From an uncultured Bacteroidia bacterium (lineage in GTDB: Bacteria; Bacteroidota; Bacteroidia; Bacteroidales; Prolixibacteraceae), in assembly GCA_903923905.1 (NCBI GenBank), contig CAIXZH010000119.1, positions 1 to 64,000 of the forward strand: DNA of 64,000 bases. The letters run 5' to 3'. Below, in pieces: positions 26,644 to 35,457 of this stretch. A model generated the notes under the pieces. It searched no databases. It was given only the letters and a program-made list of their open reading frames with translations, and had not been told where the DNA came from. The stretch's first letter is position 1. The number at the start of each line of letters is the position of its first letter. A program made the translations under genes and the position numbers.

Positions 26644-28020
26644 TCATTGCAACAACCCAATCTCATCAGGAGTGATTGGAATCCGATTGCCTAATATTCT
26701 GGCCCCGGTTTCAGTTACCAGAATATCGTCTTCAAGTCTGATCCCCCCAAAATCGAGGTAATCCTTTACCTTACTGAAGTTGATGAAGGTATTATTCGTT
26801 TTTTCCTTTTCCCATTGTTCAATTAATGCCGGGATAAAGTATATTCCCGGCTCATTGGTGATTACAAAATCTTTTTGCAATCTTCGGCCAAACCTCAGGT
26901 AAGCGGTCCCAAACTGGTTAATTGGGTGAATTTCATCGTCATAACCCACATGAATCTGCCCGTAATCCTCCATATCGTGAACATCAAGACCCATCATGTG
27001 TCCCAATCCATGCGGAAAGAACAAGGCATGAGCCCCATTGGCAACAGCTTCATGAACATCGCCTTTCATTAAGCCCAGCTCTTTTAATCCTGAAGCGATA
27101 ACTTCAGCTGCTTTAAGGTGAATACTTAAATAGGTTTCTCCGGGTTTGATCAGAGCTGTGGTCGTATTATTCGCCTTAAGTACAATATTATATATGTCAA
27201 GCTGCTTTTGGGTAAACTGACCACCTACGGGTATGGTCCGGGTAAAATCGGAAGCATAATGCATATTTGATTCAGCTCCGGCATCCACAATCATCAATCG
27301 CCCTTTTTCAAGTTTAAAAGAGTGATCGTGATTATGAAGGGTCTGCCCGTTTTGAGTAAGAATGGTTGGGAACGAGGTTCCACTTCCACCTGCATGTGCT
27401 ATCCCTTCAATGGTTCCTGCAATCTCCTGCTCCATCACTCCCGGTTTTGCCATCTTCATGGCGGTTACATGCATTTGATAACCTGTTTCGCATGCCTTTT
27501 CAATTTCGGAAATTTCTTCACGATCCTTGGCTGATCTCATCTCCACCATGATCCGGATAAGTTCCATTGAAGAATATGTGGAAAGTAACGATGCCTGAAT
27601 CCCGGTGATCTCCTGAAGCAGGAGTTTGTTTTCAGCCCGGTAAGGGGGAATAAAATGAATCCTATTATCCTTTAAGTGCGCGGAAGAATTGAAAAGTTCT
27701 TTAAATGGCAAAGTATTTTTGACACCAACAGAACCTGCTAAATCTTTAACCGATGGTTTTGTACCCATCCAGATGATATCTTCCATGGTGATGTCGTCAC
27801 CAAAAATGGTGTCATTGCCTGAATCAGCGTCAATTATTCCAAACAAACCCGGAATATCAAGACCGAAGAGATAAAGGAACGTACTGTCCTGCCTGAAATG
27901 ATAAGTATTGTCGGGATAATTCATCGGGGATTCTGTATTCCCCGGAATCAATACTACTCCGCTGCCCACTTTATCACGAAGCCTGTTTCGTCGTGCAATA
28001 TAAATCTGCTTTTCAAACAT
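26644..28020 (-). CDS. pepP: Xaa-Pro aminopeptidase (aminopeptidase P, M24)
   Basis: Removes N-terminal residues preceding proline; cytosolic, dinuclear metal enzyme. The N-terminal domain carries the AMP_N pattern (RNRLRDKVGSGVVLIPG, RQDSTFLYLFG). The pita-bread domain shows metal ligands in VDAGAESNMHYASDFTRT (two Asp), HGLGHMMGLDVHD (His), TNEPGIYF (Glu) and the final Glu in GIRLEDDILVT. Length (458) matches. The start codon is followed closely by typical family sequence (MFEKQIYIARR). Confidence 0.94.
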   Translation of the reverse strand: MFEKQIYIARRNRLRDKVGSGVVLIPGNTESPMNYPDNTYHFRQDSTFLYLFGLDIPGLFGIIDADSGNDTIFGDDITMEDIIWMGTKPSVKDLAGSVGVKNTLPFKELFNSSAHLKDNRIHFIPPYRAENKLLLQEITGIQASLLSTYSSMELIRIMVEMRSAKDREEISEIEKACETGYQMHVTAMKMAKPGVMEQEIAGTIEGIAHAGGSGTSFPTILTQNGQTLHNHDHSFKLEKGRLMIVDAGAESNMHYASDFTRTIPVGGQFTQKQLDIYNIVLKANNTTTALIKPGETYLSIHLKAAEVIASGLKELGLMKGDVHEAVANGAHALFFPHGLGHMMGLDVHDMEDYGQIHVGYDDEIHPINQFGTAYLRFGRRLQKDFVITNEPGIYFIPALIEQWEKEKTNNTFINFSKVKDYLDFGGIRLEDDILVTETGARILGNRIPITPDEIGLLQ

Positions 28021-28120
28021 ATCCGGGATTTTAGGTGATTTAGTTTTATTTGGTGTTCTCCATGAAAATTAGGTTTCCAATATTAATGGTTTATATATCC
28101 CTGAAGTAATCTGAAATAAA

Positions 28121-29569
28121 TTAACCGGTGATTTTAGCTGGCAATCCTGCTTTCATCACTTTTTTCTCATTTGCCGGCCTTGGAATAAACATATCGGCCC
28201 CGGTTAATCCAGCCTCCCTAATCGCTTTCAGGCAATATTCCATTCTTCCCAAATCGTTATTTGAACCATTATTTGTTCCGAAGGAGAATTTAACACCGGC
28301 TGCTTTCGCCCGCTGAATAAAGGTAATACTCGGGATTTTGAATCGCGCATTGATCTCAAGGGCAACATCATTGTCCTTAAGAACTTTAATCACCCGATCC
28401 ATCCGTTCAGGGGTCCATAGCCGGTCGTAATCAGCAGCCAGTTTCGCCGGGAGATAAGTCGGATTCGCATGAATATCCACAGGTTCCTGGCTAAGAATCG
28501 CTTCGATTTTGCTTACCAGCATATCCATAAATTGTTGTTCGTTATCAATGAATGTCTCTTCAGGAATCCAAAGCCTCATGCGGCGCCCTTTCAGGTCTGT
28601 CCAGGTCATGGCATCGGTAAAAATATAGTCGAAACGTGCAACTGCATGGGGCGAAAAGAGAGTCACCCATTCACGCCCTTCACATTGCATCGCCTTGAAA
28701 ACAGGCTCTTTACTTATGCTATTATAGTAGACATTTAAAGTTGAGTCATTGGTTACGGGAAATTTCAATCCGCAATTTGCCGCAACACCATAATTGCATC
28801 CGATTTGATGAGCATGGGTATAGGCCTGATCTATGGTAAGCCCCCCTTTCAGGTGAGTATGAAAGTCGATAAGCGGGAATTCCTGATCATTCAGCCGATC
28901 CACTATTTTGGTCAGGCTATCCTGTATTGCAGGGGAATTCTGTCCTTTTTGTTCTGACGTAAGGGGTTTTATTGTCATCTCTCCAAGCAATAATTCACCT
29001 ATACCATTGGATCTTCTGATTACGATTCTCCCTTCGCGCAGAACCCTTCCTGAAATATCACCTGCACGTTCCACATTGGCCGGCTCATCATATTCACAGA
29101 CCGTTTTGTCATTAACTAATACCTTGATATGGTTTGCTGTCACGTTAACTCCAAGGGTAAACCATTGATTGTCTGTCGCGGTCCTGACAAAGTTATTCCG
29201 GATCCTGGAAAGGCTCCCTGTTTTTTGGAGTTTCCCAATCCGGTAATCGCTGTTGTTAATCTTCACTTCATACCCGTCTGCATTGCTTGCGGCATCAGTT
29301 GCATCAAATATTAGGATACCCTCCGCACCTTGAGTAGTTTTAAGTTTTGCGGTCAGTTCAAAATTCCGAACATTGAATTGGGAGGTTATTGAGGATGATT
29401 GATTTTTAAGCAGTAATCCATCTTTTGTGATCTCCACATCATGCTGCAAACAAAATTTATCGATGTTTGAAGCATCAATTTTAGTGACCTCTCCTTGCCT
29501 CGGACCTGTCTGACAGGCATAAAACACCAATGTGATCAGGATCGTTGTAAAAATTCTAGTATGACTCAT
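28121..29569 (-). CDS. Lipoprotein with DUF1080-like N-domain fused to PHP-like hydrolase domain
   Basis: Signal segment with lipobox LVFYAC at about residue 19. Residues 30-205 form a concanavalin-like beta-sandwich of the DUF1080/3-keto-glycoside hydrolase type (GILIFDATDAASNADGYEVKI, NQWFTLGVNV, GDISGRVLREG). Residues 230-470 resemble PHP metal-dependent hydrolases: FPLIDFHTHLKGG, VDIHANPTYLP, NDVALEINARF, and VKFSFGTNNGSNN where PHP proteins usually have SDAH. I read this as an envelope-anchored sugar-binding or hydrolytic fusion. The substrate is unknown. It is single, in a 100-bp gap context on each side. Confidence 0.75.
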   Translation of the reverse strand: MSHTRIFTTILITLVFYACQTGPRQGEVTKIDASNIDKFCLQHDVEITKDGLLLKNQSSSITSQFNVRNFELTAKLKTTQGAEGILIFDATDAASNADGYEVKINNSDYRIGKLQKTGSLSRIRNNFVRTATDNQWFTLGVNVTANHIKVLVNDKTVCEYDEPANVERAGDISGRVLREGRIVIRRSNGIGELLLGEMTIKPLTSEQKGQNSPAIQDSLTKIVDRLNDQEFPLIDFHTHLKGGLTIDQAYTHAHQIGCNYGVAANCGLKFPVTNDSTLNVYYNSISKEPVFKAMQCEGREWVTLFSPHAVARFDYIFTDAMTWTDLKGRRMRLWIPEETFIDNEQQFMDMLVSKIEAILSQEPVDIHANPTYLPAKLAADYDRLWTPERMDRVIKVLKDNDVALEINARFKIPSITFIQRAKAAGVKFSFGTNNGSNNDLGRMEYCLKAIREAGLTGADMFIPRPANEKKVMKAGLPAKITG

Positions 29570-29678
29570 ATCATATTGATTTTAGCCGTTTTAATTTGAA
29601 AGACGAATATACCAAGATTATTGTTTTAAATACCAGCTGCAGAAATAATTCTTGATGAATTTCAGAAAATGAAATACT

Positions 29679-30974
29679 TCAGCTCAGGAATTTTTTTCTG
29701 AGTGCTTCGATCTCTTCCTCTCCGATTGGCTTAAGTTCTCCGATCGGGACGCCCATGGTAAGCGATTTGGCACTGAATTCCGCAACTTCCAGACGGTCAA
29801 AAGTCTGAAGCAACTTGTCTCCGGTGATCAGAATGGAATCGTTTTCAACAATTACAGCAGGTGTATCTTTGGAGATCAGGTCGAGAATCGTATCCACACC
29901 TTTGAAATGACTTCCGAATGGTACGTTGGGGACATCCTGAAGGAAAATCCAGCTTTCGGGAATTGTCCGCACATCAAATTTATGACCCGTCACGCCGAAT
30001 GCCATCAGGTAAGGGGATTGAGTCAGAATGATCGAATTGATATGAGGATTGCGCCGGTAGATCTCCTGATGCAACCAGGTGGCCCGGCTTGGGATCTTCC
30101 CGGGTTCCCGTTTTCCATCCTTGATCTGGACAATATCCTCCAGCATGATATTCCATCGGAGAACATTGGTTGGTGTAATCATGAAATCATTGCCCCGCCA
30201 GCGCACAGAAACGGTGCCATATGAGCTAATCATTAACCCCTGGTCACAGGCGCGGCGAACAATACGCGTAATCTCCTCGCGACATGCCCGTTCATCAGAA
30301 GGATGAGTCACCACCTCCATTTCAGGCAGCAGTCTTGGAATCTGGGCTTCAAAAGCATCAATCTGCTCATCTGTCAATGATTTGACCTTCCCGATTGTCT
30401 TGGCATTGATGATCGTTTTGGCACAAAACTCCAGAGTTTCGAACCGCTGATAAACATCTTTCATATCCGTTCCCCCAACGACAGTCCCATGATTCTCCAT
30501 GATGACCGCATTATAATTTTGGGCAAAAACTGCAGCAATATTTGCACCCAGCTCTTCACTTCCCGGAATTGCATAAGGGGCATATCCAATGGGTCCGCAA
30601 ACATGCTTGGCCTGAGGAATTACATTGGTGTCAGGAATAACATGCGCAATACTGAATGAAACCAATGCAGGAGGATGGGCGTGGATAATTGCCTTTAAAT
30701 CTGGACGAATTTTATAGATTGCACGGTGAAAAGGGAATTCCGAGGAGGGCTTATGTTTCCCCAGGATCGTACCGTCAGCCTTGATGCAATTGATATCGTC
30801 AGGGCCTAAAGTGCCTTTGTCAATTCCCGAAGGGGTGATCCAGATATCATCCTGATCATCAATAATCGAGATATTTCCACCGGATGTGGTGGTCATTCCG
30901 TTGCGGTAGATTCTTCCGATGATCAATACAATCTGATCGCGCGGGTGCATGAGGTCAATATCGAGTAAATGCAT
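29679..30974 (-). CDS. Tandem class II aldolase/adducin protein with degenerate second domain
   Basis: Two aldolase-II domains in one chain. The first (about 10-210) is intact: TTSGGNISI, ITPSGIDKG, IIHAHPPALVSF with two Zn-binding His, and MENHGTVVGG with the third. The second (about 225-430) keeps the shape (ISSYGTVSV, ITPTNVLRW) but the metal motif HAHPP is replaced by LTQSP and ENHG by ENDS, so it cannot bind Zn the same way. Probably a phosphosugar aldolase or epimerase with a structural second half. It starts 11 bp after the other aldolase gene. Confidence 0.82.
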   Translation of the reverse strand: MHLLDIDLMHPRDQIVLIIGRIYRNGMTTTSGGNISIIDDQDDIWITPSGIDKGTLGPDDINCIKADGTILGKHKPSSEFPFHRAIYKIRPDLKAIIHAHPPALVSFSIAHVIPDTNVIPQAKHVCGPIGYAPYAIPGSEELGANIAAVFAQNYNAVIMENHGTVVGGTDMKDVYQRFETLEFCAKTIINAKTIGKVKSLTDEQIDAFEAQIPRLLPEMEVVTHPSDERACREEITRIVRRACDQGLMISSYGTVSVRWRGNDFMITPTNVLRWNIMLEDIVQIKDGKREPGKIPSRATWLHQEIYRRNPHINSIILTQSPYLMAFGVTGHKFDVRTIPESWIFLQDVPNVPFGSHFKGVDTILDLISKDTPAVIVENDSILITGDKLLQTFDRLEVAEFSAKSLTMGVPIGELKPIGEEEIEALRKKFLS

Positions 30975-30985
30975 AATTTAGTTTA

Positions 30986-32116
30986 TTAAGATTTTGCCAT
31001 TTGACGGCGGTAATTTTCAACCTCCCAGTTGTCAATAAATTCGATCTGGGCTTTATTCATAAATTTGGGCCCCCCGAAATTATCAGATAAAAAGCTGATT
31101 TTAAGAATGTTTGAATAAACCTCCAATACATTTAAAGCCGACTTAAGGTTTTCTTCAACGGTAATAACCCCTTTCCCTTCGAGAACAAGCACTTTAGGAA
31201 GATAGCCATTAGCTTTCACGTATCCGGAGATTAATTTTCCAGCTGATTCGATCAGCTCCTGATCATTGTTACACGCCGGCAGGAACAGGTAATACGCCTT
31301 GCAATAGACGATATCATCCGGAGTGAAGGCTGTATTTGCTTTCAGAAAAGTTGCTGAGTCTTTTGCAAAAAAGTGAATCAAACTGCTTTCTCTTGCTACA
31401 GCTGTAAATCCTTCGAATCCGGAATTTATCTGTCCGATGCGCCCGGTTATTGCTGATATAAAAGGTTTTTGCTCAGTTTCTGGCAGTGCTGTTCTGACTC
31501 TTTGATTAATTTTTTCCATGATTGAAGCATACAATTCATTAATCTTGGAAATTGAATCGGCTGCAACAAATACCCCATGGTTTTCGAGGAAAATGATCTT
31601 TGGCGCCTGGCTGAATTTTGCCGTAAATGCGGCTATTTCAGTTTCTACCTTTTTAAAAAGGATATACCCCGGATCGGTATAAGGTATAAAAAGAGAATGC
31701 TCCCCGAAGAGTTCAAGACAGGAACTGGCTGCGTTATTTGAACACATCACTGCATTTACCAGGGTTGGATGGGTGTGAACCACAAATGGATAATTGATAA
31801 TTTCATGCATTGATGTTTCAACGGATGGCCGGTTGTTCCCGGCAGAAACAATGGCATTTGCGAGATCTGCTTTCACTTCTGCCTCACGTAGGGCGGCATC
31901 CTGACTATATATTTTTGAGGAGACAATTTTAAGTTTGGCGCGCGACAGGCACACAAACCCGTTTTCGTCAATGGTCTCTAGGGCTGCTCCGCTGGCTTTA
32001 ATCCAAATGAAATTATCGTCTTTATAGGAGGTGTTTCCGCCACCCGCGATGACAAAACTTTTGTCACTTCCATAACGCCTTGATGCCGCGATTAACTCTG
32101 CAAATTTCTGATTCAT
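30986..32116 (-). CDS. Class II aldolase (RhaD/YuxG N-domain-like)
   Basis: Resembles the aldolase half of the bifunctional rhamnulose-1-phosphate aldolase/lactaldehyde dehydrogenase, without the dehydrogenase half. Seen: FVIAGGGNTSYKDDNFIWIKASG at residues 21-43, ETSMHEIINYPFVVHTHPTLVNA with two metal His, and IIFLENHGVFVAA with the third. After about residue 210 the sequence is poorly recognisable. It forms an operon with the tandem aldolase gene downstream. The substrate is uncertain; a 6-deoxyhexulose phosphate is plausible. A 10-bp tandem repeat abuts its start. Confidence 0.82.
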   Translation of the reverse strand: MNQKFAELIAASRRYGSDKSFVIAGGGNTSYKDDNFIWIKASGAALETIDENGFVCLSRAKLKIVSSKIYSQDAALREAEVKADLANAIVSAGNNRPSVETSMHEIINYPFVVHTHPTLVNAVMCSNNAASSCLELFGEHSLFIPYTDPGYILFKKVETEIAAFTAKFSQAPKIIFLENHGVFVAADSISKINELYASIMEKINQRVRTALPETEQKPFISAITGRIGQINSGFEGFTAVARESSLIHFFAKDSATFLKANTAFTPDDIVYCKAYYLFLPACNNDQELIESAGKLISGYVKANGYLPKVLVLEGKGVITVEENLKSALNVLEVYSNILKISFLSDNFGGPKFMNKAQIEFIDNWEVENYRRQMAKS

Positions 32117-32120
32117 TGTC

Positions 32121-32177
32121 TTATTTCTACTTATTTCTACTTATTTCTACTTATTTCTACTTATTTCTACTTATTTC
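32121..32177 (-). repeat. TTATTTCTAC x5.7 tandem repeat at aldolase start
   Basis: Five perfect copies of the 10-mer plus a partial sixth, read on the gene strand as GTAGAAATAA. The array begins 4 bp before the aldolase start codon, so it occupies the ribosome-entry region and 5' leader. Unit length equals about one DNA helical turn. Confidence 0.95.
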
Positions 32178-32243
32178 CCTTTTTAAAATCTCAATATTCA
32201 AAGATAGCCGAAAATAGGACTTGGTCCTTCGTCCTTAATGACA

Positions 32244-32273
32244 TTTGATTTACATGATTTGTTATTACCTTTG
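32244..32273 (+). promoter_or_regulatory. Bacteroidetes-type promoter for queC-queF
   Basis: TTTG, 18 nt, then TACCTTTG, matching the TTTG-N(about 19)-TAnnTTTG consensus. Predicted transcription start near 32280 leaves a leader of about 50 nt before the queC ATG. Confidence 0.65.
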
Positions 32274-32296
32274 CGGCTTAAACAGAGGTCAAACTC

Positions 32297-32326
32297 CGTG
32301 TGCTTGAACACCACGTAAAAAACAAG
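32297..32326 (+). promoter_or_regulatory. Candidate preQ1-I-like pseudoknot in queC leader
   Basis: In the leader, CGTG (32297-32300) pairs with CACG, and loop CTTG (32303-32306) pairs with CAAG (32323-32326). The second pairing crosses an A-rich TAAAAAA linker. This H-type pseudoknot with an A-rich third loop is the architecture of preQ1-I riboswitches. It ends 6 nt before the queC ATG. The canonical conserved bases are only partly present, so this is a candidate. Confidence 0.4.
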
Positions 32327-32332
32327 TCTGAA

Positions 32333-32989
32333 ATGTCAAAAGCATTAGTAATCTATTCCGGTGGACAGGATTCAACCACCTGCCTTTTTTGGGCAAAGAC
32401 TCATTTTGATTCCGTTACCGCAATTGCTTTTAATTATGGGCAGCGACACGTATCCGAGCTGACGGCTGCAAAACAGATTGCAGATCAGGCAGGTGTTCCG
32501 CTGACTATTTTCAATCTGGACCTTCTTAGTTCTGTGTCTCATAATTCGTTAACCGATTCCAAAATGGAGGTCGAGACAGATCAGCCCGATCATCGTCCAC
32601 CAAATACATTGGTCGAAGGACGAAATATGCTCTTCCTCACCTACGCAGCTATTTTCGCGAAAGCAAATTTAATCGACAATTTGATCACCGGTGTTGGTCA
32701 GGCTGATTTCAGCGGGTATCCCGATTGCCGAAATGAATTTATTGTCTCGCTGAACCAAACACTTAATCTCTCTATGGATTTTGAATACCGGATTCATACG
32801 CCGCTGATGTGGCTCGACAAATCGGAGATCTGGAAATTGGCTGATGAACTTGGAGTGTTTGATCTGGTCAGGTTCCAGACGATAACCTGTTATCACGGAA
32901 TTCCGGGGGAAGGTTGCGGCACTTGTCCCTCCTGTAAATTGCGCCGGCGAGGTTTGTTAAACTATTTAAAATCAAAAGAAAATGGATGA
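32333..32989 (+). CDS. queC: 7-cyano-7-deazaguanine synthase
   Basis: Converts 7-carboxy-7-deazaguanine to preQ0 using ATP and ammonia. Seen: the PP-loop SGGQDSTTC at residues 10-18, FNYGQRH, the [12 protein letters not shown] motif, and four Zn-binding Cys in [17 protein letters not shown] near the end. ATG 32333 ([11 protein letters not shown]) is chosen; the track start GTG 32300 would run through the candidate leader structure and add 11 non-conserved residues. Its 3' end overlaps queF by 8 bp. Confidence 0.95.
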   Translation: MSKALVIYSGGQDSTTCLFWAKTHFDSVTAIAFNYGQRHVSELTAAKQIADQAGVPLTIFNLDLLSSVSHNSLTDSKMEVETDQPDHRPPNTLVEGRNMLFLTYAAIFAKANLIDNLITGVGQADFSGYPDCRNEFIVSLNQTLNLSMDFEYRIHTPLMWLDKSEIWKLADELGVFDLVRFQTITCYHGIPGEGCGTCPSCKLRRRGLLNYLKSKENG

Positions 32990-33452
32990 TTTGAAGAGTT
33001 TAGGGAAGTCTTCGGCCTATGAATTCAGTTACAATCCGAATATTTTGGAAACGTTCGAAAACCGGCATTCTGAAAACGATTACTGGGTAAAATTCAATTG
33101 TCCGGAATTTACTTCTTTATGTCCGATTACCGGTCAGCCCGATTTTGCAACTATCTATATCAGTTATATTCCTGATGTGAAAATGGTTGAAAGCAAAAGC
33201 CTGAAACTTTATCTTTTTAGTTTTCGCACCCATGGCGGTTTTCACGAAGATTGTGTGAATCTGATTATGAAAGATCTGATCCGGTTAATGGATCCCCGGT
33301 ACATTGAAGTTTGGGGGAAATTTACCCCTCGTGGAGGCATCAGCATCGATCCATATTGCAATTATGGTAAACCCGATACTAAGTTTGTATCAATGGCTGA
33401 ATATCGGATGACAAACCATGACCTTTATCCCGAAAAGGTGGATAACCGGTAG
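32982..33452 (+). CDS. queF: NADPH-dependent preQ0 reductase
   Basis: Reduces the nitrile of preQ0 to preQ1, the base inserted into tRNA on the queuosine path. Seen: [14 protein letters not shown] with the catalytic Cys near residue 46, the conserved Asp in that motif, and the [22 protein letters not shown] stretch that binds substrate and NADPH (E-S-K-S-L-K-L-Y). Length (156) is the short, unimodular QueF. Overlap with queC implies coupled translation. queD and queE are not in the window. Confidence 0.95.
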   Translation: MDDLKSLGKSSAYEFSYNPNILETFENRHSENDYWVKFNCPEFTSLCPITGQPDFATIYISYIPDVKMVESKSLKLYLFSFRTHGGFHEDCVNLIMKDLIRLMDPRYIEVWGKFTPRGGISIDPYCNYGKPDTKFVSMAEYRMTNHDLYPEKVDNR

Positions 33453-33613
33453 ATCAGCATGAAGACTGAATTTATTCTATCAACTTAATCTTATCATTTC
33501 TACCTGGGGAGATTGTGCCACAGGCACTAAATATGGGCAGAATGAGAATTGTCGAAGGGGTTTCGTACAGCACGAAATATTAAGCTTTAGCCTTGTTGCG
33601 ACCCATAATAAAT

Positions 33614-33773
33614 CCCTCACGGGCAATGTCATTAAGTTAGTAAATTCCTTGGTGGTTCTAAGTGTCTTCGTGACTTTGTGGCAGGAAAAATAGCCACTAA
33701 GGCACTAAAACACGAAGGTCACAAAGAAAATAAATCGACATAATCCTTAACTTAATGACATTGCCCTCACGGG
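33614..33773. mobile_element. 140-bp MITE with 16-bp terminal inverted repeats and 10-bp target duplication
   Basis: CAATGTCATTAAGTTA at 33624-33639 is exactly inverted at 33748-33763. The element is bracketed by a perfect 10-bp direct repeat CCCTCACGGG (33614-33623 and 33764-33773). Removing the element restores AAATCCC-TCAC-GGGATTT, a hairpin that followed queF. No ORF inside; the interior has imperfect inverted matches (CTTCGTGACTTTGTGGC against GCCACTAAGGC and ACACGAAGG). Confidence 0.8.
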
Positions 33774-33794
33774 ATTTTTAAATAGGTTTCTTGA

Positions 33795-33849
33795 CACTTA
33801 AATAATAAAAAAGGTGCCCTTTTGGAGCACCTTTTTTATTATTTAAGTG
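33795..33849 (-). terminator. Very long perfect-stem terminator of enolase
   Basis: CACTTAAATAATAAAAAAGGTGC and its exact inverse complement form a 23-bp stem around a 9-nt loop, ending 5 bp from the eno stop codon. The A/T-rich lower stem gives T runs in both directions. Confidence 0.88.
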
Positions 33850-33854
33850 GATAA

Positions 33855-35177
<1,323 letters not shown>

Positions 35178-35193
35178 TTAAACATTAATATTG

Positions 35194-35208
35194 CTGTCAG
35201 GCTGACAG
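35194..35208 (-). promoter_or_regulatory. Palindrome in the eno leader
   Basis: CTGTCAG-G-CTGACAG, a perfect 7-bp inverted repeat between the predicted eno promoter and start codon. It could be an operator or a small leader hairpin. Confidence 0.35.
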
Positions 35209-35246
35209 TGATTTACATAAAATAGATCAAAAATCTTTAAACCGGA

Positions 35247-35280
35247 CAAAGATAATCAATCATAGCTTGATCTGGTCAAA
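35247..35280 (-). promoter_or_regulatory. Bacteroidetes-type promoter for eno
   Basis: On the minus strand TTTG, 22 nt, TATCTTTG. The -7 box is a perfect TAnnTTTG; the spacer is slightly longer than the usual 19. It lies about 90 bp upstream of the start codon. Confidence 0.5.
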
Positions 35281-35457
35281 AATAATCAGGTTACTGTTAA
35301 GAAGAGGTTAAATTTTCAGAAGAGATTCACTATGGAATTTTATAACTGGAAAATTTTGAAAATCAGAATACATAAAAGCCCCAGGAGGGATCCGGAGGCA
35401 TTTAATTAGGTATTCCAGATAATGAGTTATCTGTTATAATATCTGATGGATAAATCG

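Noticed and set aside
32121-32177. Possible CRISPR-like array
   Set aside because: Units are 10 bp and directly adjacent with no spacers; it is a simple tandem repeat.
32300-32332. Longer queC start at GTG
   Set aside because: The extra 11 residues are not conserved and would translate the candidate leader structure; ATG 32333 begins the conserved sequence.
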